64,000 nucleotides of DNA from DATHBD01 sp035296325 (GCA_035296325.1 DATHBD010000070.1:124001-188000), one strand, 5' to 3'; numbered from the stretch's first letter, positions 43,032 through 52,340 are shown. Notes: generated from the letters alone by a model not told the origin. Translations and numbers: made by a program.

Positions 43032-44759
43032 ATGCGACGCTTACGCACCTTCGCCCTGCCCGCCGCACTGACCGCGGCGTCGCTCGCGGTCTGGGCGGGT
43101 GGCACCGCCCTGGCGGCAGAGGCACCATCAGGTAGCGCCGCCGTACTGGCGGCCGGTCCGGCCGCGGGGCAGGCCCTGGCCGCGAACGCCGCCGACCACG
43201 ACGACCCTGCGGACCACGTGTGGAACGGCGCCGACGTGCGCACCGTCGCGTTGACGGGTAGCGGTGCGACGACGACCGCGCCCGGGGTGGCGATCAGCGG
43301 CAGCACGGTCACGGTGACGTCCGCGGGCACATACCAGCTGAGCGGCTCGTTGACGAACGGCCGGATCGTGGTGAACAGCACCGGCGCTGGGATCGTGCGG
43401 CTGATTCTGAACGGCGTGACGCTGGCGAGCACCACCGGGGCGCCGATCGACGTCGTCGCGGCGGCCGAGGTGATGATCGTGCTCGCCGACGGCACGACGA
43501 ACCGGGTCAGTGACGCGGCAACGCACTCCGCGACCGATCCGGCCAACGCCGCCCTGTACAGCGCCGCAAATCTCACCATCACGGGCAACGGCACGCTGGT
43601 GGTGACCGGTAACGCGTTCGACGGGATCGCGAGCACGGACGGGCTCGTGGTCGACAGCGGGACGATCAACGTGACGGCGGTCGACGACGGCATCCGCGGC
43701 AAGGACTACCTGGTGATGCAGGGCGGCGCCGTGACGGTGAACGCCTCCGGCGACGGCCTGAAGTCCGACCACGACACGGACGCGACCCGCGGGTACATCT
43801 CGCTGGCCGGCGGCACGGCGACGGTCACCGCCGCCGGGGACGCCGTCACCGCGGAGACCGATGTGATCGTCTCCGGTGGTTCGCTGACCACGCGGTCCGG
43901 CGGCGGGAGCACGGTGACCCCGGGTGAGACATCGACGAAGGGCCTCAAGGCCGGGGTGGCCGTGGTGATCAGCGACGGGCAGACGACGGTCGACGCCTCG
44001 GACGACGGCGTGCACTCGGACGCCACGGTGACCGTGGACGGCGGCACCACCGTCGTGGCCTCCGGTGACGACGGCGTGCACGCCGAGGGCATCCTGGCCG
44101 TGTCGGCCGGCTCGGTCACGGTGAGCAGATCGTACGAGGGACTCGAAGGGCTCAAGGTCCTGATCAGCGGCGGCTCCGTCACCGCGACCGCGACCGATGA
44201 CGCCGTCAACGCCGCCGAGGCGGGCCTGCCGGACAGGCAGATCGCCCCGAACGCCACGATTGCCATCTCGGGCGGCACCGTCGTGGTCAGCGGCGGCACC
44301 GACGGGCTGGACTCGAACGGGACGTTGTCGGTGTCCGGCGGTGTCGTGGTGGTAGCTGGTTCGTCGACCAGCGCGCGCGGGGAGGGCGGCCTGGATGCCA
44401 GCGGCGCACTCACCATCACCGGCGGCACGATCCTGTCCACCGGGCTGACCGCCTCGACCAGCCCGCTGCCCACCGCCGGCCAGGGTGTGGTCTCGTACCT
44501 GTTCGGCGCCAACCGACCGGCCGGCACGGTGGTGCACCTGGCCACCAGCTCGGGGACGCAGATCGCCTCGTTCCAGTCGACCAGGGTGTTCCGGGGCGTC
44601 GTGTTCTCGTCGAGCCAGATCTCCCGGGGTACCAGCTACGTCATCTACACCGGCGGCAGCGTCTCCGGTACCGCCGTCGGCGGGGGCCTGTACACCGGGG
44701 GCACGCTGTCCGGCACCCGGGTGGCCGCGGTGACGGCGGGTCCGGCGGTCCGCGGCTGA
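43032..44759 (+). CDS. Secreted carbohydrate-binding beta-helix protein (Cthe_2159-like)
   Basis: 575 residues. Signal peptide (ALTAASLAVWAGGTALA) then strand-rich repeats of about 20-30 residues with recurring DDGV/DDGI turns (VDDGIRGKDYL, ASDDGVHSDA, GDDGVHAEG, TDDAVNAAE) of a parallel beta-helix. This matches the family of surface proteins that bind acidic polysaccharides. It ends the DUF4956-VTC-beta-helix trio, separated from the VTC gene by 19 bases. No catalytic residues recognised. Confidence 0.82.
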   Translation: MRRLRTFALPAALTAASLAVWAGGTALAAEAPSGSAAVLAAGPAAGQALAANAADHDDPADHVWNGADVRTVALTGSGATTTAPGVAISGSTVTVTSAGTYQLSGSLTNGRIVVNSTGAGIVRLILNGVTLASTTGAPIDVVAAAEVMIVLADGTTNRVSDAATHSATDPANAALYSAANLTITGNGTLVVTGNAFDGIASTDGLVVDSGTINVTAVDDGIRGKDYLVMQGGAVTVNASGDGLKSDHDTDATRGYISLAGGTATVTAAGDAVTAETDVIVSGGSLTTRSGGGSTVTPGETSTKGLKAGVAVVISDGQTTVDASDDGVHSDATVTVDGGTTVVASGDDGVHAEGILAVSAGSVTVSRSYEGLEGLKVLISGGSVTATATDDAVNAAEAGLPDRQIAPNATIAISGGTVVVSGGTDGLDSNGTLSVSGGVVVVAGSSTSARGEGGLDASGALTITGGTILSTGLTASTSPLPTAGQGVVSYLFGANRPAGTVVHLATSSGTQIASFQSTRVFRGVVFSSSQISRGTSYVIYTGGSVSGTAVGGGLYTGGTLSGTRVAAVTAGPAVRG

Positions 44760-44767
44760 CCGGCTGC

Positions 44768-44803
44768 CCGCCGTGGTGGCCGCCCGGGGTCACCACGGCG
44801 GTC
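44768..44803. terminator. Hairpin terminator between convergent genes
   Basis: CCGCCGTGGTG and CACCACGGCGG form an 11-bp stem around a 12-14 base loop, just after the beta-helix gene stop at 44759 and before the permease gene end (44918) on the other strand. Confidence 0.65.
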
Positions 44804-44917
44804 GCCCGGTGTGCGGTGCGCTACGGGCAGAAGTTGACGGCCGCCAGAAGCACGGTCACAGCGATGGCGGCGAGCAGGTTGGCGTAGTGGCGGTGACTCC
44901 GGCCGGCACGGCCGGGG

Positions 44918-45931
44918 TCACCGCCGAGTCCTGGTGCGCAACTGGTCCAGGGCGACCGCGAGGATCAGCACGACGCCGAGTACGGCCATTTGCCAGAAGG
45001 ACGAAATGTCCATCAGCACCAGACCGTTCGTCAAGGTACCCATGATGAGCGCCCCGACCAGGGTCATCCACACCCGACCCTGCCCACCCGAAAGGCTGGC
45101 GCCGCCGAGCACCGCGGCGGTGACCGCGCTGAGTTCCAGGGTGTTGGCCGCCTGCGGTGAACCGGCGATGAGCTGGCTGGCGATCACGAGCCCGGCGAAC
45201 GCGGCAGCCACGCCGGAGGCGACATACACCAGCGCCTGGACGCGATCGACGTGTACTCCGGCCAGGAAGGCAGCCTTGCGGTTGCCGCCTACGGCGAAGA
45301 CGAATCGGCCGAAGACGGTGTGGCGAAGGACCGCCCATACCAACAGAAACGTCAGCAGCATGAAAATGACCGACACCGACACGCCGCCGACCCGTGCCCT
45401 GCCCAGGTACTCGAGCTTGTCGGCTGGATACACCACCGTCATCGCGTCGGTCCACACGAGCGCGGCACCGCGCACGATCGACAGCATGCCGAGCGTCGCG
45501 ATCAGCGGATTGACGTGCAGGCGGGTGATCACGAGCGCGTTGGCCAGCCCGATCAACGCGCCGACCGCCAGCGCGCCGGCGATCGCGATCGGCGTGGCGA
45601 CGCCGCCGGCGAGCAGTTGGGCCACGACGACACTGGTCAGTGCGGCGGTGGATCCGACTGAGAGATCGAAGCCGCCGGAGATGATGACCGCTGTCTGGAC
45701 GGCCGCCACGATGCCCAACGTGGCCACCGACGCAGCGATGTTGGCCAGGTTCGATCCGGTGAGAAACACCGGCGAGGCGATGGTGAAGACCGCGAGCAGG
45801 AGAACGTAGATCACCACGAGGGCGGCACCCGACTGCAGCGCCCGCTCCAGCGCAGCGGCCGCGCCGGTGGACCGCCGCATCGGCGGCGTCGTCGTCGCCG
45901 CCGTCGCAATACTCGGTGACTGGTCGGTCAA
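44918..45931 (-). CDS. Sugar ABC transporter permease (RbsC-like)
   Basis: 337 residues. Eight to ten membrane helices; VIISGGFDLSVGS and VNPLIATLGMLSIVRG are typical of ribose/xylose-type permeases. TTG start overlaps the stop of the ATPase gene (TTGA). With the tandem ATPase and the binding protein upstream it forms an Rbs-type sugar importer. Confidence 0.9.
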   Translation of the reverse strand: MTDQSPSIATAATTTPPMRRSTGAAAALERALQSGAALVVIYVLLLAVFTIASPVFLTGSNLANIAASVATLGIVAAVQTAVIISGGFDLSVGSTAALTSVVVAQLLAGGVATPIAIAGALAVGALIGLANALVITRLHVNPLIATLGMLSIVRGAALVWTDAMTVVYPADKLEYLGRARVGGVSVSVIFMLLTFLLVWAVLRHTVFGRFVFAVGGNRKAAFLAGVHVDRVQALVYVASGVAAAFAGLVIASQLIAGSPQAANTLELSAVTAAVLGGASLSGGQGRVWMTLVGALIMGTLTNGLVLMDISSFWQMAVLGVVLILAVALDQLRTRTRR

Positions 45932-47433
45932 CCCTGGCCTCCGATGGCGAGGTCGACGATGCGTTGTTCGTCGACGGATGTGGTCGGGTAGACCCCCACG
46001 AGCCGGCCCCGGGTGATGACGCCGATCCGGGCGCACAGCGTGATCAGCTCCGACAGCTCCGAGCTGATCACGAGGATCCCCGCACCGTCCTGCGCGGCGT
46101 CCACGATGAGGTCGTACATCTGTGATTTGGCACCGACGTCAACGCCCCTGGTCGGCTCGTCCAGGAGGAAGGCGCGCGGACGGATGGCGAGCCAGCGGGC
46201 GAAGACCGACTTCTGCTGATTGCCGCCGGAGAGCTTCCCGATCTGGATGTCCGGGTCGCGTGGGCGGATGTCCAGCTGCTCCGCCCAGTTCCGGCCGGTT
46301 CGTCGGTCGTACGCGCGGGTCACCGTCGTGGCCATCCCACGCGCGGCCATCGCGGACACAGCGATGTTGGTTCCGGTCGACTGCAGGGGGAAGATGCCCT
46401 CACCGCGGCGGTCGGCCGGCACGTGGGCGAGTCCGGCTCTCCGGCACGACGCGGGCGTACGGCGCACAATCCCGTGGTCCCAGACGCGCACCGACCCGCC
46501 AGCCGGAATCGCGCCGACGATCGCCTTGGCCACCACCTCGACCCCGGAGCCCGCCAGACCGTAGAGCCCGACGATTTCGCCCCGGCGCACGGTGAGGTCG
46601 AGTGGGTGGAGACGCTGTGCAACGTCGAGGCCGGTGATGGTGAGGGCTGGCGGGCCCTGCGTCTGTGCGGTCTCCGCCTCGTGTTCGCGCAGGAAGGCGC
46701 CGAGTTGGCGGCCGACGATCTCCGCCACGATCTGCTCGCGGGACACCGCGGCGACATCGTGCGAACCCACCCGTGCCCCGTCGCGCAGTACGATCACCCG
46801 GTCTCCGACGCGCTGGATCTCGTCCAGGCGGTGGGAGATGTACAGCACGCCGACGCCCCGCGCCCGGAGCACCGCGACGGCGCGGAACAGCGCATCGACC
46901 TCCGCGGCGGTGAGCGCGGCCGTCGGCTCGTCCATCAGGACGAGTCCGGCCCCCGAGCCCACCGCCCGGGCGATCTCGACCAGTTGGCGGTCGCCCACGC
47001 GCAGATCGTCCATCCGCGTGCGGACGTCGATGTCTGGCGCGATGTCGGCCAGTGCCGCCGCTGCCTGCCGGTACAGGAGGCGGCGGTCCAGCAGGAACGG
47101 CATGCCCGCACGTCGCGGCAGCCGGGACAGCAACAGGTTCTCGGCAACCGAGGTCGGACCGACGTAACTGAGCTCCTGATGGACGACGGCGACACCGAGG
47201 CGGGCCGCCCGACCCGGAGTCGACTGGTCGAGGAGGGTGCCGTTGATCCGTACCTCACCGGCGTCCGGCGCCAGCTCACCGCTGATGCAGCGCACCAGGG
47301 TCGATTTGCCCGCGCCGTTCTCGCCGACGAGCGCCACCACCTCGCCGGCCGCGACGTCGAGGCTGACGCCCCGCAGAGCCTCCGTGGCCCCGAATCGCTT
47401 CCGGACGTCGAAGCACTGCAGTACCGGCGGCAT
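45928..47433 (-). CDS. Sugar ABC transporter tandem ATP-binding protein (RbsA-like)
   Basis: 501 residues with two ATPase domains. The first has an intact Walker A (GENGAGKST) and Walker B (LVLMDEPTAALT); the signature is degenerate in this half. The second has a degenerate Walker A (GLAGSGVE) but an intact LSGGNQQK signature and LLDEPTRGVD, the usual asymmetry of RbsA/XylG. ATG start 10 bases after the binding-protein stop. Confidence 0.93.
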   Translation of the reverse strand: MPPVLQCFDVRKRFGATEALRGVSLDVAAGEVVALVGENGAGKSTLVRCISGELAPDAGEVRINGTLLDQSTPGRAARLGVAVVHQELSYVGPTSVAENLLLSRLPRRAGMPFLLDRRLLYRQAAAALADIAPDIDVRTRMDDLRVGDRQLVEIARAVGSGAGLVLMDEPTAALTAAEVDALFRAVAVLRARGVGVLYISHRLDEIQRVGDRVIVLRDGARVGSHDVAAVSREQIVAEIVGRQLGAFLREHEAETAQTQGPPALTITGLDVAQRLHPLDLTVRRGEIVGLYGLAGSGVEVVAKAIVGAIPAGGSVRVWDHGIVRRTPASCRRAGLAHVPADRRGEGIFPLQSTGTNIAVSAMAARGMATTVTRAYDRRTGRNWAEQLDIRPRDPDIQIGKLSGGNQQKSVFARWLAIRPRAFLLDEPTRGVDVGAKSQMYDLIVDAAQDGAGILVISSELSELITLCARIGVITRGRLVGVYPTTSVDEQRIVDLAIGGQG

Positions 47434-47443
47434 GGCTTCGGTC

Positions 47444-48439
47444 TCAGCAGGACGGGTAGGAGTCGCGGATGTTCTTGTTGTTGATCCACTGGTGCTCGAT
47501 GTAAACGTTCTCCGGCACCGACTCACCCTTGTTGAGCTTCTGCGCCAATTCCACCAGCTTCGCGCCGTACCGCTCGGGGAAGTACCCGACCGTGCCGATG
47601 AAGGTCTCCGAGTTGTTGCAGATCTCCTGCCGCGCCTCGATGGTGGCGTTCTGGCCGCCGATGAGGAAGTCCTTCTGCCTCCCGGCGCTCTGGATGGCGC
47701 GGAGCGCTCCGACCGCGCTGGGATCGTTCACCGCGCCCAGCAGCACGTGCTTGTCGGCCGCGAGCGTCGGCAGCAGGTTCTGCATCGCCGTCAACGACGG
47801 CTCCAGTGCGCCTTTGCCGTCGACCTTAACCACCTTGGCGTCGGTGAAGTCGGGGAACACCTTCTTCACGCCGTCGATGTAACCGTCCGTGCGCTGCTTC
47901 ACCAGCTCACCGGATTGGGGCAGCTCGAGCAGGACTAGCTTGTCGACGCTCCCCCACTTGTCCTTCGCCGCCTTCGCCAGCTCCTCGCCGGCCACCTGCC
48001 CGGCAAGGAGGTTGTTCGCGCCGAAGAACGTCGCGCACGGGGGGTGCGGAATGTCGATCGCGATGACCTTCTTGCCCAGCCCCGCGGCCTCGAATTTCTG
48101 GCACAGCGCGGGTGCGATCTTCGCGTCGGTCTGGAACTCGATGATCACATTGGACTTGCGGAGCACCAGCGTGTCCGCGTTACTCAGCGCCAGCTGAGGA
48201 TCGTACTTGTTGTCCAGCGTGATGAGTGTCAGGCCCGCGTTCTTCGAGGCGTCCGCCAGCCCTCGGTTGACGTCGGCGACGAAGGGGAACTCGCTCGACA
48301 ACCCGGCGTAGCCGATGGTGAACGCATCATCATTCGACCCGGCGCCACCGCCGTCGTCTCCTCGGTTGCATGCGGACGCCACAGAGACGGTCAGCACCAG
48401 AGCCACAATGGCACCGGCACGGGGAAGGCTGGGTCGCAT
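47444..48439 (-). CDS. Sugar-binding lipoprotein (RbsB-like, Rbs operon)
   Basis: 331 residues. Lipobox at SVASAC; FTIGYAGLSSEFPFVADVNRG and the following Rossmann-like halves (KKVIAIDIPHPPCATFFG, GALRAIQSAG) are typical of type I periplasmic sugar binders. GGAG site before the ATG. First gene of the operon, directly under the promoter at 48536-48563 and the GTAGAC palindrome. Confidence 0.9.
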   Translation of the reverse strand: MRPSLPRAGAIVALVLTVSVASACNRGDDGGGAGSNDDAFTIGYAGLSSEFPFVADVNRGLADASKNAGLTLITLDNKYDPQLALSNADTLVLRKSNVIIEFQTDAKIAPALCQKFEAAGLGKKVIAIDIPHPPCATFFGANNLLAGQVAGEELAKAAKDKWGSVDKLVLLELPQSGELVKQRTDGYIDGVKKVFPDFTDAKVVKVDGKGALEPSLTAMQNLLPTLAADKHVLLGAVNDPSAVGALRAIQSAGRQKDFLIGGQNATIEARQEICNNSETFIGTVGYFPERYGAKLVELAQKLNKGESVPENVYIEHQWINNKNIRDSYPSC

Positions 48440-48535
48440 GGCCTGTACTCCTTCCGCCGGCGAAGCCGGCTCGGCGGGCGGCGTCCCGCTCAGCCGTGGC
48501 GACGGCCGGTCGACTGCGGGAGTGCAACTGAGGCG

Positions 48536-48563
48536 ACCATAGACCGTCACGAGCGGGTGTCAA
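48536..48563 (-). promoter_or_regulatory. Sigma-70-type promoter of the Rbs-type operon
   Basis: On the minus strand TTGACA (48558-48563) is followed after 16 bases by TATGGT (48536-48541), about 97 bases upstream of the binding-protein start. Both hexamers are close to consensus. Confidence 0.7.
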
Positions 48564-48567
48564 GTAT

Positions 48568-48583
48568 GTAGACGATGGTCTAC
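48568..48583. promoter_or_regulatory. Palindromic operator next to the Rbs operon promoter
   Basis: GTAGACGATGGTCTAC is a 6-4-6 inverted repeat placed four bases upstream of the -35 box, where a repressor or activator would act. No candidate regulator lies in the adjacent genes. Confidence 0.6.
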
Positions 48584-48741
48584 GTATGTGAACTGCACCG
48601 CCGGGTGCCGCCCAGAGCGGCATTCGCGTCCATGTCGTATGGAAGCGAAACCCAGGACCGCGACGCCCTCAAGCGTCCCGGCGACAGCCTCGATGGCTGA
48701 CGCCCGTTGCGGTACTTCGCTGCTGTACAAGATCGAAAAGG

Positions 48742-48900
48742 GCCATCCTCTACCGCGTCGACCGGTTCTCCCGACGCCTGACCGACATGATGGCCCTGGT
48801 CGAGCAGCTCGCCACCGCCGACGTGGCGTTCTGCGCCGCCACCGAACACGTCGACACCTCAGCCCGGATGGGCCGCATGTTCGTGCACCTGCCCCGGTCC
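48742..48900 (+). pseudogene. Serine site-specific recombinase remnant
   Basis: The frame opening AILYRVDRFSRRLTDMM and continuing ALVEQLATADVAF and EHVDTSARMGRMFVHL matches the second half of a resolvase catalytic domain (the ...RLSR..D.... region and MGRM..... segment), but there is no N-terminal catalytic serine region and the frame decays after CGWG; a shifted frame continues with GIFDLYV. It is a footprint of a lost mobile element near the DHFR-like gene. Confidence 0.6.
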
Positions 48901-48961
48901 TGCGGATGGGGATCTTCGACCTATACGTCGCCGCCCAAAAGTGGCATTAAACTCGCCGGCC

Positions 48962-49519
48962 ATGGGACTCCTCACCTTCAGCCTCAACGTCACCCTGGAC
49001 GGTTGCGTCGACCACCGGGAGGGGATCGCCGACGACGAGACGCACGCCTTCTTCACCCGTCTCATGGACGAGGGCGGGGCAATGCTGTGGGGTCGCGTCA
49101 CCTACGAGATGATGGAGAGCTACTGGCCGGCCGTCGCCCGCGGCGACGAGCAGGCGCCGCCGGCCATGCGCGAGTGGGCGGTCAAGCTGGAGGCCAAACC
49201 CAAGTACGTGGTGTCGTCGACGCGCAAGGAATTCCCGTGGACCAACACCCACCACATCGCCGGCGATCTGCGCGAGGGCGTGCAGAAGCTCAAGGACGCG
49301 ACGCCGGCCGGTGTCCTCCTCGGAAGTGGCAAGCTCGCGACCGAGCTCGACCGGCTGGACCTGATCGACGAGTACAGGCTGCTCGTCCACCCCAGGATCG
49401 CCGGCCACGGCCCGACGCTGTACCAGGGCGGGCTGCCCGGCACACGCCAGCTCGAGTTGCTCTCGGCGAAGCCGCTCCGCAACGGCGCGGTGGCCATGCA
49501 CTACCGCCGCGCGCACTGA
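48962..49519 (+). CDS. Dihydrofolate reductase family protein (RibD C-terminal type)
   Basis: 185 residues. FSLNVTLDGCVDHREG, AMLWGRVTYEMM, KYVVSSTR, VLLGSGKLATEL and LLVHPRIAGHG match the RibD C-terminal/DHFR-like reductase family widespread in actinobacteria, with NADPH-binding glycines. Substrate unknown; annotated in genomes generally as dihydrofolate reductase family. It follows recombinase debris with no ribosome site upstream beyond a weak GG run. Confidence 0.9.
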   Translation: MGLLTFSLNVTLDGCVDHREGIADDETHAFFTRLMDEGGAMLWGRVTYEMMESYWPAVARGDEQAPPAMREWAVKLEAKPKYVVSSTRKEFPWTNTHHIAGDLREGVQKLKDATPAGVLLGSGKLATELDRLDLIDEYRLLVHPRIAGHGPTLYQGGLPGTRQLELLSAKPLRNGAVAMHYRRAH

Positions 49520-49744
49520 ATCACGGAGTCCATCGCCGCCAGCTCACCGGCAGCGCGGCGTCCTCCTCGCGGCTCGCCGCGCAGCGCCGAACGACTCCTG
49601 GAACGGGAGGACGGCCACCCCCCGGACACGATCCACAGAATAGGCCCCGAGCAGGCCGGTACGGTCCCTGCCATTCCCGCCATCCATCTCCAGGCATTGA
49701 CCGAGAGCTTGCCAGTATCACGGCGCGGACCTACGGTGGCGGCT

Positions 49745-49954
49745 ATGAGCCAGGATCCGCGACGGACGGCCGGCGCAGTTTGGGTAACGCTGATGGTGCT
49801 CGGCGTGGGAGTGCTGGTGAGTGTGCTGGTCGGCCTGCTCGTCGGGTGGCTCATCGATGACATGGGTCGTGGCCTGGGGCTCAGCGTGGCGATCGGGATG
49901 GGCATCACGGCCGTGGTCGGTGTTGCGGCCAATCTCCGGTCACGTCGGCGCTGA
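49745..49954 (+). CDS. Small two-helix membrane protein (AtpZ/AtpI-like)
   Basis: 69 residues with two membrane helices (VWVTLMVLGVGVLVSVLVGLL and LGLSVAIGMGITAVVGVA) separated by WLIDDMGRG. The layout resembles small AtpZ/AtpI-type proteins, but no ATP synthase genes are near, so the family call is tentative. Confidence 0.55.
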   Translation: MSQDPRRTAGAVWVTLMVLGVGVLVSVLVGLLVGWLIDDMGRGLGLSVAIGMGITAVVGVAANLRSRRR

Positions 49955-50092
49955 GTCCGTTCGCCGTGTATATCGGTGCGCTATGCATCGGCTCTCCGCA
50001 CCGTCTCGAAGGACCAAGCCCAATCAGTAGGAGTACCCGACCGACGCTCGGAAGTACAACGGGCAGGTGATGTCCACCAAAACCTCCGGCCA

Positions 50093-50344
50093 TCAACTCC
50101 ACCGTTGAGCGCCAGGGATACGGAAGTATCGCGGGCGTGGGTCGGTGCCGCGGGAGCGGGATGGTGCTAGCGTCCGCAGCCCGTCCGGCAGTCGATCCAG
50201 GCAGACCGACCAGCCCTGAGCGTGGGCGTCGCGGTCAGCGTCGGCGCCGAACCGCTCGTGGGCGAGGGTGAGTTCGGTCCCGTCCCCGGCGGGCACCAGA
50301 TGCAACGTCACGAGCGTCTCGTCCTCCGCGCCGTGCCGGCGCCC
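50093..50344 (-). pseudogene. C-terminal fragment of an AHSA1/SRPBCC-fold protein
   Basis: The minus-strand frame reads EDETLVTLHLVPAGDG, TELTLAHERFG and DAHAQGWSVCLDRLPDG, a typical AHSA1 C-terminal half. The N-terminal half is absent; upstream sequence is in other frames. Remnant of a deleted gene. Confidence 0.6.
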
Positions 50345-50759
50345 GGGCCGTCGATGACGCACTGCCCCCGACCCGCACGTCTGCTCGCACCGTCGTGGCG
50401 TCATCGCCAACGTCGGCACCCGGGGGCACCGAAGGCGTCGACGACATCGCCGAGATCACCCGCATCCTCACCGCGCTGGCCATCCGACGACGGTGGATCC
50501 ACGCCGACGCCGCACGGTCCGGCATCCCCATCGCCGACGGCCGGACAACGCGTATCGACAGGCTGTGATCTGTGCCATAGACTCCGGTCAAAGCTTCGGA
50601 GGCTGCCGTCGGCTACCACCGGACACGTCCGGGTAGGTGCGCCGCTGGGCCGGCGACCTCCCAGACCAGCGTTCCGGTCAAGGGCGACCCCGCACCCGTA
50701 CCTGGTGGCGGTACCGACGGGCACGAACCCATCGTGTTCGAAGTATCCAAGGAGTCCTC
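50345..50759. other. Degenerate region upstream of the CBM2-beta-helix gene
   Basis: About 415 bases. A plus-strand run ending at 50568 encodes AEITRILTALAIRRRWIHAD then RTTRIDRL and stops, which looks like the tail of a decayed gene not recognised. Further right is the AAGGAG ribosome site of the next gene. Confidence 0.4.
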
Positions 50760-52340
50760 ATGGTCCTCAGACCCCCTGCGACAGCCCTGCTCGCCGGTGC
50801 CAGCCTCGCCCTCGTCGCAGCCGGGGTGCTGACCGCGACGGCGGCCCAGGCGGCCACCGCCTGCCGGGTCGACTACAAGATCACTAACCAGTGGCAGACC
50901 GGCTTCGGCGTCGACGTGACGATCAACAACCTCGGCGACCCGGTCAACGGCTGGCGGCTCGCCTGGACGCACCCGGCCGGGCAACGGATCACCCAGATGT
51001 GGCAGGCCGAATACACCGAATCCGGCAACCAGGTGACCGCCACCAACCTGGCGTACACCGCGACCATCCCGACCAACGGGGCTGTCACCTTCGGATACAA
51101 CGGGACCTGGAACGGCAGCAACCCGCCGCCGTCCAGCTTCACCCTCAACGGCGTCGCCTGCACCGGCAGCCCGGCGCAGCCGGTCACCCCCGGACCCGGC
51201 ACCCCCGGACCGACCACGCCCGGGCCCGGCCAGAATTCCCCGCCGCCCCCGCCGCCCCCGCCCCCACCGCCGCCGCCCCCCTCCGGAGGCTCCTGCGGCG
51301 ACGGCACCTTCCAGGCCGAGGCCGTGCTCAACGGCAGCACCTGGACCGCCCGCACCGCCGGGCGCACCGTCTACACAGGAGGTGACATGCGCGCGGCCAT
51401 GCAGTCCGCCATGGACAACCTCCCCCGGCGGACGGCCAAGCAGGCGGTCGTGGTCCGCGGCTCCGGCTCGATCAGCGCCGGCACCAGGGTGGTGGTGCCC
51501 AGCTACACCGTGCTGCACGTGTGCGGCACCATGAATGTCACCGGCTCCGGCGCCGGCGATATGGCCCCGATCTACGCCCGCGACGCCACCGACATCGAGG
51601 TCGCCCACCTGCGACTGACCGGCCGCCCGAACTACGGCGTGTTCATGCGCAACGTGAACAACCTGGTGCTCGGCCAGCTCGACCTGCGGCTCTCCGGCGG
51701 ACTCGGCGTGCGGATCGACAACCACGGCGGCAACCGCGCGGTCAAGGTCCGCAACATCCGGATCGGCAACGTGTACGTCTCCGGCACCAGCGACCAAGGC
51801 GTGGAGACCTACGGGGTGGACGGGCTCACCGTCGGTACGGTGACCGCCCGTAACACCGGCGGCTCCGGCCTGCTGCTCAATGACACGATCAACGCCACGG
51901 TCGGCACCGTCGACGGAGACGGCGCCGGCACCGGCACCGGGTACGCGGCGTTCCGGATGGCCAACCGCAATGGCCGCATCGGCAACAGCTACCCGACGAA
52001 CATCCGGGTCGGTACGGTGATCGCCCGCGGCGGCGGCCGGGGCATCTTCTGCGTCTCCGAGAGCGGCGGCGCGGTGATCGACCGGGTCAGCCTGACCAAC
52101 ACCGGCGGCAACGCGGTGCTGATCGAGAACTGCCACAACGTCACGCTGGCCGCCCAGTCCGGCACGATCAGCGGCGGCGGCGAAGTGCGGATCGCATCGC
52201 GGACCGAGTTCGCCGCCTCGTCGAACAACACCCTGCAGAACCTGACCATCACCAACAACAGCGTGCGGCTGAGCCCCTGTGGCACGAACAACGTCATCCG
52301 CAACGTCACCCGGGTGAACACCTCGCTCAGCTGGTGCTGA
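50760..52340 (+). CDS. Secreted CBM2 protein with right-handed beta-helix domain
   Basis: 526 residues. AAGGAG five bases before the ATG. Signal peptide (LLAGASLALVAAGVLTATAAQA), CBM2 (residues about 35-140: CRVDYKITNQWQTGFGVDVTI, GWRLAWTHP), a Pro-rich linker with a run of 14 prolines, then a right-handed parallel beta-helix (NVNNLVLGQLDLRLSGGLGV, VRNIRIGNVYVSG, NTGGSGLLLND) similar to pectate lyases and related polysaccharide-active proteins. Catalytic residues not recognised. Confidence 0.85.
   Translation: MVLRPPATALLAGASLALVAAGVLTATAAQAATACRVDYKITNQWQTGFGVDVTINNLGDPVNGWRLAWTHPAGQRITQMWQAEYTESGNQVTATNLAYTATIPTNGAVTFGYNGTWNGSNPPPSSFTLNGVACTGSPAQPVTPGPGTPGPTTPGPGQNSPPPPPPPPPPPPPPSGGSCGDGTFQAEAVLNGSTWTARTAGRTVYTGGDMRAAMQSAMDNLPRRTAKQAVVVRGSGSISAGTRVVVPSYTVLHVCGTMNVTGSGAGDMAPIYARDATDIEVAHLRLTGRPNYGVFMRNVNNLVLGQLDLRLSGGLGVRIDNHGGNRAVKVRNIRIGNVYVSGTSDQGVETYGVDGLTVGTVTARNTGGSGLLLNDTINATVGTVDGDGAGTGTGYAAFRMANRNGRIGNSYPTNIRVGTVIARGGGRGIFCVSESGGAVIDRVSLTNTGGNAVLIENCHNVTLAAQSGTISGGGEVRIASRTEFAASSNNTLQNLTITNNSVRLSPCGTNNVIRNVTRVNTSLSWC

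Noticed and set aside
43128..44537. 469-residue minus-strand frame opposite the beta-helix protein
   Set aside because: Arises from the repetitive codon pattern of the beta-helix gene; no homology-like features.
44821..44900. Short minus-strand hydrophobic run YANLLAAIAVTVLLAAVNF near the permease end
   Set aside because: Resembles a membrane helix but has no start codon or ribosome site and no gene of reasonable length; probably a remnant or chance.
50235..50591. 118-residue minus-strand frame over the AHSA1 fragment
   Set aside because: Different frame from the recognisable AHSA1 sequence and Arg/Ala-rich.
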